A DNA stretch of 8,899 nt, taken from the NCBI GenBank assembly GCA_030705725.1, contig JAUZPW010000045.1, positions 1-8,899 of the forward strand, written 5' to 3'. The stretch's first letter is position 1, and every line of letters begins with the position of its first letter. The notes beneath the pieces are model-generated. The model had not been told where the DNA came from and ran no database searches. It saw only the letters and a list, made by a program, of their open reading frames with translations. The DNA is from Bacillota bacterium. Its GTDB lineage: Bacteria > Bacillota > Clostridia > Oscillospirales > Butyricicoccaceae. The translations under genes and the position numbers were made by a program. Of this stretch, positions 1 through 6,106 are shown in pieces.

Positions 1-294
1 ATGCCGATCGGAGCCAAGGTAACCCTCAGATCAAGCCGCATGTGGGAATTTATCGACCGTCTGTTTAACGTGGCCCTTCCGCGTGTCCGCGATTTCAGAG
101 GAATCAGCGCAAATGCATTTGACGGCAGGGGCAATTACGCTTTAGGCCTTAAGGAACAGCTTATTTTCCCTGAAATAGAATTTGACAAGATTGACAAAAT
201 TCGTGGAATGGACATCGTAATATGCACAACCGCGAATACCGACGAAGAGGCCCGCGAGCTTTTGGCGCTCATGGGTGCCCCGTTTTCAAGGTAA
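1..294 (+). CDS. rplE: 50S ribosomal protein L5, C-terminal part (5' end outside window)
   Basis: L5 binds 5S rRNA with L18 and sits in the central protuberance of the large subunit, where it contacts the P-site tRNA region. The 97 visible residues match the family's C-terminal half: MPIGAKVTLR near the beginning, LPRVRDFRG, FDGRGNYALG, KEQLIFPEI, RGMDIVI and TTANTDEEARELL. Bacterial L5 is about 179 residues, so roughly the first 82 are missing upstream. The ATG at base 1 encodes the internal methionine of the conserved MPIGAKVTLR segment and is not the start codon. The stop TAA lies at 292-294, and the S14 ribosome-binding site follows directly. It is intact as far as visible, and identification is secure from the conserved blocks and from the neighbours. 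Confidence 0.97.
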   Translation: MPIGAKVTLRSSRMWEFIDRLFNVALPRVRDFRGISANAFDGRGNYALGLKEQLIFPEIEFDKIDKIRGMDIVICTTANTDEEARELLALMGAPFSR

Positions 295-310
295 GGGAGG
301 ATAAAGCAAG

Positions 311-496
311 ATGGCTAAAAAAGCGATGGTTTTAAAGCAGCAGAGAGATCCGAAGTTTTCCTCGCGCCATTATAACAGGTGCAAAATCTGCGGCAGACCG
401 CATGCTTTCCTGCGCGATTTCGGCATATGCCGTATTTGCTTCAGAGAACTGGCTTATAAAGGCCAGATCCCCGGAGTCAGAAAGGCCAGCTGGTAA
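311..496 (+). CDS. rpsZ: 30S ribosomal protein S14, zinc-binding type Z
   Basis: S14 is a primary component of the 30S head and binds 16S rRNA near S3, S10 and S19. At 61 residues this is the short, zinc-binding form; the zinc-free form is about 89-101 residues. Four cysteines, C24-x2-C27 and C40-x2-C43, form the zinc ribbon within RCKICGRP and GICRICFREL. The family C-terminal signature PGVRKASW ends the protein. The start is supported by GGGAGG at 295-300, ten bases before ATG. It follows rplE by 16 bases and precedes rpsH by an unusually long 114-base spacer. In other Firmicutes a zinc-free paralogue can replace this form under zinc starvation; whether one exists here cannot be seen. Confidence 0.98.
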   Translation: MAKKAMVLKQQRDPKFSSRHYNRCKICGRPHAFLRDFGICRICFRELAYKGQIPGVRKASW

Positions 497-524
497 AACA
501 CGGTTTTTATTCAATGCCAAAGCT

Positions 525-561
525 GTATTTTCTGTGCGGAACGGTTCCGCTATGAAAATAC
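525..561 (+). promoter_or_regulatory. Long imperfect hairpin in the S14-S8 spacer
   Basis: GTATTTTC (525-532) pairs perfectly with GAAAATAC (554-561), and GCGGAA (536-541) pairs with TTCCGC (545-550). All fourteen pairs share one register, separated by a symmetric 3x3 internal loop (TGT opposite TAT) and capped by a CGG triloop. No T-run follows on either strand, so it is not a typical intrinsic terminator. A role as a leader element for rpsH, such as a regulator site, an RNase processing site or a pause signal, is inference. A dispersed palindromic repeat is the other possibility. Confidence 0.55.
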
Positions 562-572
562 CAAGAAAAGTG

Positions 573-586
573 GAGAGTTTACTCTC
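573..586 (+). promoter_or_regulatory. Short hairpin just upstream of the rpsH ribosome-binding site
   Basis: GAGAG at 573-577 pairs with CTCTC at 582-586 around a four-base loop, ten bases before the AAGGAGG at 597-603 that serves rpsH. It is small and lacks a T-run. With the larger hairpin at 525-561 it makes the rpsH leader the most structured spacer in the first half of the window. Function is unknown, and a chance hairpin of this size is quite possible. Confidence 0.3.
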
Positions 587-610
587 TAACTTCTGTAAGG
601 AGGATAATTT

Positions 611-1009
611 ATGCATATTACCGATCCGATCGCGGATATGCTCACACGTATCAGAAACGCGTCGAGTGCCCGCCATGATTCGGTCGATGTTCCTGCTTCC
701 GGTATGAAAAAGGCGATTGCTCAGATTCTTATGAACGAAGGCTATATCAAGAATTTTCAGCTGATCGACGACGGCGGACAGGGAACGATCCGTATAACGT
801 TAAAATACGGTCAGAATCATGAGAAAGTTCTATCCGGAATGCGCAGGGTATCCAAACCGGGACTCAGAGTATACGCCGGAGCAGACGAGCTTCCTTATGT
901 CCTTAAAGGACTTGGGATTGCAATTATTTCAACTTCCAAGGGCGTCATGACCGATAAGACTGCAAGAACGCAGCATATCGGCGGTGAAGTTCTTGCGTTT
1001 GTGTGGTAA
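611..1009 (+). CDS. rpsH: 30S ribosomal protein S8
   Basis: S8 binds helix 21 in the central domain of 16S rRNA early in 30S assembly. In E. coli it also represses the spc operon by binding its mRNA. The 132 residues match the usual family length. Family blocks are visible: ITDPIADMLTRIRNA at the N-terminus, EGYIKNF in the middle, RVSKPGLRVY at about 79-88, and the signature STSKGVMTDKTAR followed by GGEVLAFVW at the C-terminus. The start is fixed by a strong AAGGAGG at 597-603, seven bases before ATG. The upstream spacer is the longest gene-free gap in the window and contains two hairpins, so it is the natural place to look for autogenous control, although no match to the helix 21 core could be shown by eye. 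No defects are seen. Confidence 0.98.
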   Translation: MHITDPIADMLTRIRNASSARHDSVDVPASGMKKAIAQILMNEGYIKNFQLIDDGGQGTIRITLKYGQNHEKVLSGMRRVSKPGLRVYAGADELPYVLKGLGIAIISTSKGVMTDKTARTQHIGGEVLAFVW

Positions 1010-1022
1010 GGGGGAAACGTGA

Positions 1023-1568
1023 ATGTCTAGAATCGGAAGAATGCCCATTACCATACCATCGGGCGTAACGGTTGACGTTAAAGGTTCGAGCGTTACCGTA
1101 AAAGGCCCCAAGGGCACGTTAAACCGCGAGGTGCATCCCGACATGACAGTAAGTCTTGACAATAATGTTTTGACCGTTAGCCGTCCGTCGGATGAAAAGA
1201 ATCACAAAGCGTTGCATGGCCTGACCCGTACTTTGATCAACAATATGGTTGTCGGTGTTACCGAGGGCTACAAGAGAAACCTTGAGGTAAACGGTGTCGG
1301 CTACAGAGCGCAAAAGCAGGGCAAGCAACTTGTTATGAATTTGGGTTATTCCCATCAGGTAATTATTGACGAGGAACCCGGAATCACAATAGACGTGCCC
1401 GCGCCGAACAAGATCATTGTTTTTGGCGCTGATAAGCAGCAGGTCGGTCAGTTTGCGGCGGATATCCGCAAGAAGCGTCCGCCGGAGCCATACAAGGGCA
1501 AGGGCATTAAATATGCCGAAGAGCATATCCGCCGCAAAGAAGGCAAAACCGGCGGAAAGAAAAAGTAA
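1023..1568 (+). CDS. rplF: 50S ribosomal protein L6
   Basis: L6 lies near the factor-binding site of the large subunit, contacting the sarcin-ricin loop region and the stalk base, and is needed late in 50S assembly. The protein has 181 residues, within the usual range, and contains the two tandem L6 folds. N-terminal SRIGRMPITIPSGV and VKGPKGTL mark the first domain. GYKRNLEVNGVGYRAQ opens the second, and the family signature PPEPYKGKGIKY at about 152-163 is followed by a basic tail (RRKEGKTGGKKK). The purine-rich AAGGGGG at 1008-1014, overlapping the rpsH stop, is the ribosome-binding site, and the gap to rpsH is 13 bases. Identification is secure. Confidence 0.98.
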   Translation: MSRIGRMPITIPSGVTVDVKGSSVTVKGPKGTLNREVHPDMTVSLDNNVLTVSRPSDEKNHKALHGLTRTLINNMVVGVTEGYKRNLEVNGVGYRAQKQGKQLVMNLGYSHQVIIDEEPGITIDVPAPNKIIVFGADKQQVGQFAADIRKKRPPEPYKGKGIKYAEEHIRRKEGKTGGKKK

Positions 1569-1584
1569 AAGGAGGTGCGCATAA

Positions 1585-1944
1585 ATGGTAGGAAGAAAAG
1601 ACAGCAACATTCAGCGTAAGAAGCGTCATATTAGAGTGCGCGCCAAAATTTCCGGAACACCGGAATGCCCGCGCTTGAACGTATTCCGCAGTTCAAAAAA
1701 TATCTACGCACAGATTATAGACGATGTAAACGGCGTTACAATTGCCTCTGCTTCGACAACCGAAAAGGATTTTGACACTTACGGCGGCAACAAGGAAGCT
1801 GCGAAGAAGATTGGCAATATCATTGCGGAGCGTGCGAAAGAAAAAGGAATTTCCACCGTTGTGTTCGATCGAGGCGGCTACCTGTTTCACGGACGTATCA
1901 AAGAGCTAGCCGACGGCGCCCGCGAAAACGGATTAGAGTTTTAA
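1585..1944 (+). CDS. rplR: 50S ribosomal protein L18
   Basis: L18 binds 5S rRNA with L5 and anchors it to the large subunit at the central protuberance. The 119-residue product is typical in length. It shows a very basic N-terminal tail (about residues 4-25), then the conserved PRLNVFRSSKNIYAQIIDD block, a central AASxST-like segment (IASASTTEKDF), KIGNIIAERAKEKGI, and the C-terminal signature VVFDRGGYLFHGRIKELADGARENGLEF. A near-consensus AAAAGGAGGT at 1567-1576, nine bases upstream of ATG, supports the start and overlaps the end of rplF. It lies 16 bases after rplF and 20 before rpsE, as expected in a spc operon. No anomalies are seen. Confidence 0.98.
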   Translation: MVGRKDSNIQRKKRHIRVRAKISGTPECPRLNVFRSSKNIYAQIIDDVNGVTIASASTTEKDFDTYGGNKEAAKKIGNIIAERAKEKGISTVVFDRGGYLFHGRIKELADGARENGLEF

Positions 1945-1964
1945 TCGGGAGGAGATACTAAAAA

Positions 1965-2468
1965 ATGGCTGATAGAATAGACGCCGGCACAATGGAGCTG
2001 CAGGAAAAAGTTGTTTCCTTAAACCGTGTTTCCAAGACCGTTAAAGGTGGCCGAATTTTCAAGTTCGCTGCGCTTGTCGTTGTGGGAGACGGTAACGGCA
2101 TTGTCGGCTTTGGCCTTGGCAAGGCTTCCGAGGTTCCCGACGCAATCCGCAAGGGGATCGAAGACGCGAAAAAGAATCTTGTCAGGATTCCGCTCAAAGG
2201 CTCGACAATCCCACATGAAGTAATAGGCTGTTTCGGAGCCGGCCGCGTGCTGTTAAAGCCTGCGGCGCCCGGCACAGGCGTTATTGCCGGCGGACCTGTC
2301 CGCGCGGTGGTCGAGATTGCAGGTATTAAGGATATCCGTACAAAATGCCTGCGCTCAAATAATCCTCAGAATGTCGTCACCGCTACGCTCGAAGGTCTTA
2401 AATCCTTAAAAAGCGTTGAGATAGTTTCGAAGCTTCGCGGGAAATCACCAGACGAAATATTAGGCTAA
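1965..2468 (+). CDS. rpsE: 30S ribosomal protein S5
   Basis: S5 lies at the mRNA entry and decoding face of the 30S subunit and affects translational fidelity and helicase activity. At 167 residues it is of normal length. The N-terminal double-stranded RNA-binding-like domain includes LNRVSKTVKGGRIFKF (about 19-34), the loop where spectinomycin resistance changes occur in E. coli. It is intact, with no deletion visible. The block VVVGDGNGIVGFGLGKA follows, then the C-terminal domain with GTGVIAGGPVRAVVE, NPQNVV and the ending RGKSPDEILG. GGGAGGAG at 1947-1954 is the ribosome-binding site. The gap to rplR is 20 bases and to rpmD 13 bases. Confidence 0.98.
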   Translation: MADRIDAGTMELQEKVVSLNRVSKTVKGGRIFKFAALVVVGDGNGIVGFGLGKASEVPDAIRKGIEDAKKNLVRIPLKGSTIPHEVIGCFGAGRVLLKPAAPGTGVIAGGPVRAVVEIAGIKDIRTKCLRSNNPQNVVTATLEGLKSLKSVEIVSKLRGKSPDEILG

Positions 2469-2481
2469 GGGGGGCTATTTC

Positions 2482-2664
2482 ATGAGTAATCTAAAAATTA
2501 CCCTTGTAAAGAGCTTATCCGGAAGAAATTCAAAGCACATCGCTACGGCAAATTCATTGGGGCTCAAAAAAATCAATGACTTTACCGTTCAGAGCGACAA
2601 CGAACAGACGAGAGGCAAAATAGCTTTGATCGGCTATTTGCTGCGCGTCGAAGAAGTGCAGTAA
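2482..2664 (+). CDS. rpmD: 50S ribosomal protein L30
   Basis: L30 is a small non-essential-in-some-species large-subunit protein that contacts 23S rRNA domain II and the 5S region. This 60-residue product has the bacterial length and the family outline: an initial beta strand (LKITLVKSLSGR), the segment HIATANSLGLKKINDF resembling the L30 signature, and the ending GKIALIGYLLRVEEV. It lies between rpsE and rplO, its conserved position. The ribosome-binding site is a G-rich run at 2469-2474 immediately after the rpsE stop, less canonical than its neighbours. No defect is seen. Confidence 0.96.
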   Translation: MSNLKITLVKSLSGRNSKHIATANSLGLKKINDFTVQSDNEQTRGKIALIGYLLRVEEVQ

Positions 2665-2677
2665 AGGAGACGGCGAA

Positions 2678-3118
2678 ATGAAATTAAATGAATTAAAGCC
2701 GGCTTCCGGCGCAACTAAGGAAAGCTACCGCAAAGGCCGTGGAACTGGATCGGGCAACGGCAAGACCGCAGGGCGCGGTCATAAAGGCCAATGGGCCCGT
2801 TCCGGAGGCGGTGTCCGCCCTGGTTTTGAAGGCGGACAAATGCCTTTAGCACGCCGTTTGCCTAAAAGAGGCTTTACGAATATTTTTGCAACCCGTTACG
2901 TTACGGTGAACGTATCAAAACTTGATTCCTTTGAAGACGGGGCTAATGTCACGAAAGAAGCTCTTATGGAAAAGGGAATCATCAGAAAGACTCTTGACGG
3001 AGTCAAAATTTTGGGCGGCGGTGAAATTACTAAAAAGCTTAACGTCAGCGCCGCGGCGTTTTCTGCCTCCGCAAAAGAGAAAATTGAAGCAGCCGGAGGA
3101 AAGGCAGAGGTGGTATAA
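2678..3118 (+). CDS. rplO: 50S ribosomal protein L15
   Basis: L15 binds 23S rRNA during late large-subunit assembly, with a long glycine- and arginine-rich extension threading into the rRNA. The 146 residues match the usual length. The N-terminal half shows the extension with GRGTGSGNGKTAGRGHKGQ at about 21-39, then GGGVRPGFEGGQMPLARRLPKRGF. The C-terminal globular domain includes VKILGGGEITKKLNV, followed by FSASAKEKIEAAGGKAEVV. AAAGGAGA at 2663-2670, overlapping the rpmD stop, positions the ATG. The gene ends only two bases before the secY GTG, so secY's ribosome-binding site lies inside rplO. Confidence 0.98.
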   Translation: MKLNELKPASGATKESYRKGRGTGSGNGKTAGRGHKGQWARSGGGVRPGFEGGQMPLARRLPKRGFTNIFATRYVTVNVSKLDSFEDGANVTKEALMEKGIIRKTLDGVKILGGGEITKKLNVSAAAFSASAKEKIEAAGGKAEVV

Positions 3119-3120
3119 AG

Positions 3121-4401
3121 GTGATTGAGACCTTAAAAAATGCCTGGCGTATACCGGATTTGCGCAAGAGAATGATTTTTACGATGTTCATTCTTATGGT
3201 TTTCCGGTTTGGTTCTGTAATACCAGTGCCTTATATTAACTTTACTGCGCTCAATTCGGTTTTTAACCAGTATAGAGACACTTTGCTTGGCTATTTTAAC
3301 GTTTTGTCCGGCGGGTCACTTAGCAAGGCCACCATTTTTGCGCTATCAATCACTCCTTACATCAACTCATCGATTATCATGCAGCTCCTGACCGTGGCGA
3401 TACCGGCTCTTGAGCGCATGGTGAAAGACGGCGGTGAAGAGGGACAGAAAAAACTTGCGTCGATAACCCGTGTTGTAACTATTGCTATCGGCCTGATTAT
3501 GGGTTTCGCGTATTATACGATGCTCAGAAGCTCCGGTATTTTGAATGACAAGAGCGCATGGGCGGCGGTTGTTATCATTTTAAGCTTTACGGCGGGCACA
3601 GCGCTGATTATGTGGCTCGGAGAGCAGATTACGGAATATGGGATAGGAAACGGAGTATCCATTATCCTGTTCGCCGGAATTATTTCGAGAGGCCCGGATA
3701 TGGTTACCGCCGGTATTCAGCTGTTCCAGGCAGGGACGATCAATATTATCAGCACGATCGGGATTCTTGCCGTCGCTCTTGCCGTGGTCGCTTTCGTAGT
3801 ACTGATGCAGAACTCGGAGCGCCGCATCCCGGTGCAGTATGCAAAAAGGGTTGTTGGCCGCAAAATGTATGGCGGACAGTCGACGCACCTTCCGCTGAAG
3901 GTCAATATGTCGGGTGTTATGCCTATAATCTTTGCTTCTTCGATTCTTCAGATGCCGGGAACAATTGCAGCTTTTTTGAATCCGAAACCCGGCACTTTCT
4001 GGTATGGCTTTGAGCAGTTTTTCAGTTATAGGAGCGTTTTTTACATGATCCTGTATTTTCTGCTCATCATCGGGTTCGCTTATTTCTATTCTGCAATCCA
4101 GTTTAATCCCATCGAAGTTGCGAACAACCTTAGGAAAAACGGCGGGTTTATTCCTGGATTCAGGCCCGGCAAGCCTACCTCTGATTTTATAGCCAAGGTT
4201 CTTGGCAAAGTAACGTTTATCGGCGCACTGTTTTTGGGTGTAATTGCTATTCTGCCTTTGGCAATGGGTGCATTTGCCGGCCTTTCTTCCATAGCAATCG
4301 GCGGCACATCTATCCTGATCGTTGTTGGCGTTGCGCTCGAAACTGTGCAGCAGATAGAAGCGCAGATGCTAATGCGTCATTACAAGGGTTTTCTTGAATA
4401 G
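3121..4401 (+). CDS. secY: Protein translocase channel subunit SecY
   Basis: SecY forms the membrane pore of the SecYEG translocon, through which proteins are exported (with SecA) or inserted into the membrane (with SRP/FtsY). The 426 residues contain about ten hydrophobic segments, near 17-38, 70-95, 112-135, 145-166, 174-190, 209-231, 261-286, 305-327, 360-382 and 386-408. Family blocks include FRFGSVIPVPYI, the plug-proximal LSGGSL, SITPYINSSIIMQLL, WLGEQITEYGIGNGVS, the basic cytosolic loop RRIPVQYAKRVVG (about 234-246) that interacts with SecA and ribosomes, FNPIEVANNLRKNGGFIPG, and GGTSILIVVGVALET. It starts with GTG, preceded by AGAGGTGG at 3106-3113 inside rplO, which suggests translational coupling. 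Identification is secure. Confidence 0.98.
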   Translation: MIETLKNAWRIPDLRKRMIFTMFILMVFRFGSVIPVPYINFTALNSVFNQYRDTLLGYFNVLSGGSLSKATIFALSITPYINSSIIMQLLTVAIPALERMVKDGGEEGQKKLASITRVVTIAIGLIMGFAYYTMLRSSGILNDKSAWAAVVIILSFTAGTALIMWLGEQITEYGIGNGVSIILFAGIISRGPDMVTAGIQLFQAGTINIISTIGILAVALAVVAFVVLMQNSERRIPVQYAKRVVGRKMYGGQSTHLPLKVNMSGVMPIIFASSILQMPGTIAAFLNPKPGTFWYGFEQFFSYRSVFYMILYFLLIIGFAYFYSAIQFNPIEVANNLRKNGGFIPGFRPGKPTSDFIAKVLGKVTFIGALFLGVIAILPLAMGAFAGLSSIAIGGTSILIVVGVALETVQQIEAQMLMRHYKGFLE

Positions 4402-4415
4402 GGGTTGAAAAGAAT

Positions 4416-5048
4416 ATGACACTCATTTTGCTTGGGGCGCCAGGCGCCGGAAAGGGAACTCGCGCCGAATATATTATGGAGGCGCTTTCCATTCCATCCA
4501 TTTCGACAGGCAACCTTCTTCGCGAGGCTGTTAAGAACCAGACTTTCCTCGGCCTTCGCGCTAAAGACCTTATGGATGCAGGCAAGCTTGTTTCGGATGA
4601 AGTTGTCGTATCAATGGTAAAAGACCGTCTGATGGAGCCGGATTGTGCAAACGGGTGCATTTTTGACGGATTTCCTCGTACTCTGCATCAGGCGGAGGAA
4701 CTTGACAAAATAACTAATGTCGACATGGTCATTTCCATTGAAGTTCCGGATGAGGTTATTGAAGAGCGTATGACGGGAAGGCGCGTCTGCCAGAGCTGCG
4801 GAGCGACATACCATATATCAAGCGCTCCTCCCAAAATTGCGGACGTATGCGACAAATGCGGCGATGCGCTTATAGTCAGAGAAGACGATTCGCCCGAAGT
4901 GGTAAGACAGCGCCTGCATACCTATCACGAGCAGAGCGAGCCGCTTAAGGGATATTACGAAGCGCAGGGCAAACTGAGAATGATCGTGGGAACTGGTACA
5001 GTTGAAGAAGGCCAAAAGCTTATTGCAAAGGTACTGGGGATTGAATAA
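4416..5048 (+). CDS. adk: Adenylate kinase with zinc-binding lid
   Basis: Adenylate kinase interconverts ATP + AMP and 2 ADP in the cytosol. This 210-residue protein has the P-loop GAPGAGKGT (7-15), the AMP-site motif STGNLLRE (30-37), and FDGFPRT with the substrate arginine R88. It is the long form, with a lid (about 118-160) carrying four cysteines, C125-x2-C128 and C145-x2-C148, which bind structural zinc in the Gram-positive type. E. coli lacks these. DDSPEVVRQRL follows the lid. The common GKGTQ and STGD are GKGTR and STGN here; the second is, as far as I recall, common in clostridial forms. The ribosome-binding site is weak (AGGGG at 4400-4404). The stop is one base from map. Confidence 0.98.
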   Translation: MTLILLGAPGAGKGTRAEYIMEALSIPSISTGNLLREAVKNQTFLGLRAKDLMDAGKLVSDEVVVSMVKDRLMEPDCANGCIFDGFPRTLHQAEELDKITNVDMVISIEVPDEVIEERMTGRRVCQSCGATYHISSAPPKIADVCDKCGDALIVREDDSPEVVRQRLHTYHEQSEPLKGYYEAQGKLRMIVGTGTVEEGQKLIAKVLGIE

Positions 5049-5049
5049 C

Positions 5050-5808
5050 ATGATTAAAATCAAATCGCAACGTGAAATAGAACTCATGCGTGAGGCCGGA
5101 CGGATCACAAAAGCGGCGCTTATAGCTGCCGGCCAAGCCGTTCGGCCGGGAGTTTCCACCAGGGAGATCGATGCTATCGTCAGGAAAACTATCGAAGACG
5201 CAGGTGCGAAACCCTCATTTCTTAATTATCGCGGCTTTCCGGGATCAGCTTGCATTTCGGTTAATTCACAGGTTATACACGGAATTCCATCGGCTAAAAC
5301 CCGGATAAAAGAGGGCGATATAGTAAAGGTCGATGTCGGCGCATGTTACAGAGGCTACCACGGGGACAGCGCGGCGACGTACGCCGCCGGCGAAGTCGCC
5401 CCGGAGGTGAGGAAACTCATTGAGGTAACCCGACAGAGCTTCTATGAAGGTATCCGCTACGCCAGAAAAGGGCTGAGAATTTCAGACATATCACATGCAG
5501 TCCAGGCGTATGTGGAACAAAACGGTTTTTCTGTAGTACGGGATTATTTGGGCCACGGTGTCGGAGCAAGTCTCCACGAAGACCCGGAAGTACCAAATTA
5601 CGGTACGCCGGGCAGAGGCCCTAGGCTGATTCCGGGTATGGTAATTGCGGTGGAACCCATGGTTAACCAGGGGGATTACCACGTTAGAGCTTTAGACGAC
5701 GGCTGGACGGTTATTACGGCCGACAATAAGCTCTCGGCGCATTATGAAAACACAATACTGATTACCGAAGGAGAACCGGAAATTCTTACTGCCGGAGAGG
5801 CCATTTAA
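5050..5808 (+). CDS. map: Type I methionine aminopeptidase
   Basis: This enzyme removes the initiator methionine from nascent proteins at the ribosome exit. The 252-residue pita-bread fold has all five metal ligands in family spacing: D95, D106, H169, E202 and E233, plus the catalytic histidines H77 and H176. Motifs visible are VIHGIP, VDVGACYRGYHGD, GHGVG, EPMVN and HYENT. I chose ATG 5050 although the frame is open back to 5002. The residues MIKIKSQREIELMREAG are the usual N-terminus of short bacterial type I enzymes, and the longer version would overlap adk by 47 bases. There is no N-terminal zinc-finger or SH3-binding extension. The start is one base after the adk stop with only a weak ribosome-binding site, pointing to translational coupling. 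Confidence 0.97.
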   Translation: MIKIKSQREIELMREAGRITKAALIAAGQAVRPGVSTREIDAIVRKTIEDAGAKPSFLNYRGFPGSACISVNSQVIHGIPSAKTRIKEGDIVKVDVGACYRGYHGDSAATYAAGEVAPEVRKLIEVTRQSFYEGIRYARKGLRISDISHAVQAYVEQNGFSVVRDYLGHGVGASLHEDPEVPNYGTPGRGPRLIPGMVIAVEPMVNQGDYHVRALDDGWTVITADNKLSAHYENTILITEGEPEILTAGEAI

Positions 5809-5809
5809 T

Positions 5810-6088
5810 ATGGAAAGTAAAATTTCCGATATTGTGATGTCACTCACTGGACGGGATCGGGAAAGGCTTTTTTTTGTGGTGCACGCCGAACCCGACTATT
5901 TGTATCTTGCCGACGGGCGTTTAAGACGGATAGAGAAGCCGAAAAAAAAGAAGAGAAAGCATACTCTATTTATCGGAGAAAGCAATACCCGTGCCGCCTT
6001 ACGGCTCAGAAATGGTGAAAAGGTCTCAAACAGCGAGATGCGCAGGTCGCTTGAGGAACACATTAAAGCGGCGGGCGAAGCAGATTAA
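5810..6088 (+). CDS. Small KOW-domain RNA-binding protein (L14e/L6e/L27e-like)
   Basis: A 92-residue basic protein with a KOW-like N-terminal half: SDIVMSLTGRDRERLFFVV, including the glycine G14 expected in the KOW turn, then YLYLADGRLRRIEKPKKKKRKH. This resembles the Firmicutes family annotated as KOW-domain RNA-binding protein or L14e/L6e/L27e-like, commonly found between map and infA; B. subtilis ybzG, as I recall, holds the same position. The C-terminal 40 residues are charged and probably helical (VSNSEMRRSLEEHIKAAG). The exact role is not established; ribosome association is inferred from the fold and the operon. It begins one base after the map stop, with GGAGAGG at 5794-5800 inside map. 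The gene contains T8 (5868-5875) and A8 (5942-5949) runs, the second with an A-AAA-AAG heptamer in frame. Confidence 0.88.
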   Translation: MESKISDIVMSLTGRDRERLFFVVHAEPDYLYLADGRLRRIEKPKKKKRKHTLFIGESNTRAALRLRNGEKVSNSEMRRSLEEHIKAAGEAD

Positions 6089-6090
6089 CC

Positions 6091-6098
6091 GGGGAGGT
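6091..6098 (+). promoter_or_regulatory. Ribosome-binding site that fixes the TTG start of infA
   Basis: The sequence GGGGAGGT ends eight bases before TTG at 6107, an optimal spacing. No in-frame ATG or GTG lies near it, and the downstream reading SKEDVIELEGTV is the conserved IF1 N-terminus. The site therefore decides in favour of a TTG initiator. Confidence 0.8.
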
Positions 6099-6106
6099 AA
6101 TTTTGC

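Noticed and set aside
182..223. Two TTGACA boxes followed by TAATAT, promoter-like
   Set aside because: Spacing from the nearer box is 21 bases, too long, and the boxes encode the repeated FDKIDKI of L5.
514..555. 13-codon small frame in the S14-S8 spacer
   Set aside because: There is no ribosome-binding site, and the hairpin at 525-561 explains the sequence better.
402..707. 101-residue open frame overlapping the S14 end, the spacer and the S8 start
   Set aside because: It overlaps two certain genes in another frame, has no ribosome-binding site and no recognisable motif.
1156..1184. TTGACA within rplF
   Set aside because: There is no acceptable -10 element 16-18 bases downstream, and the site is inside a coding region of the operon.
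1119..1610. 163-residue reverse-strand open frame opposite rplF
   Set aside because: It is antisense to a conserved ribosomal gene, with no family resemblance; its residues reflect the complement of biased codons.
3558..4013. 151-residue frame inside secY and reverse frames in the same area
   Set aside because: It lies entirely within a conserved membrane protein gene and has odd composition and no ribosome-binding site.
4436..4448. Duplicated GGCGCC around one A in adk
   Set aside because: It encodes the obligatory P-loop glycine/alanine/proline residues, so coding constraint explains it.
5002..5049. Upstream in-frame extension of map
   Set aside because: It would overlap adk and adds 16 residues not found in short type I methionine aminopeptidases; the conserved N-terminus begins at 5050.
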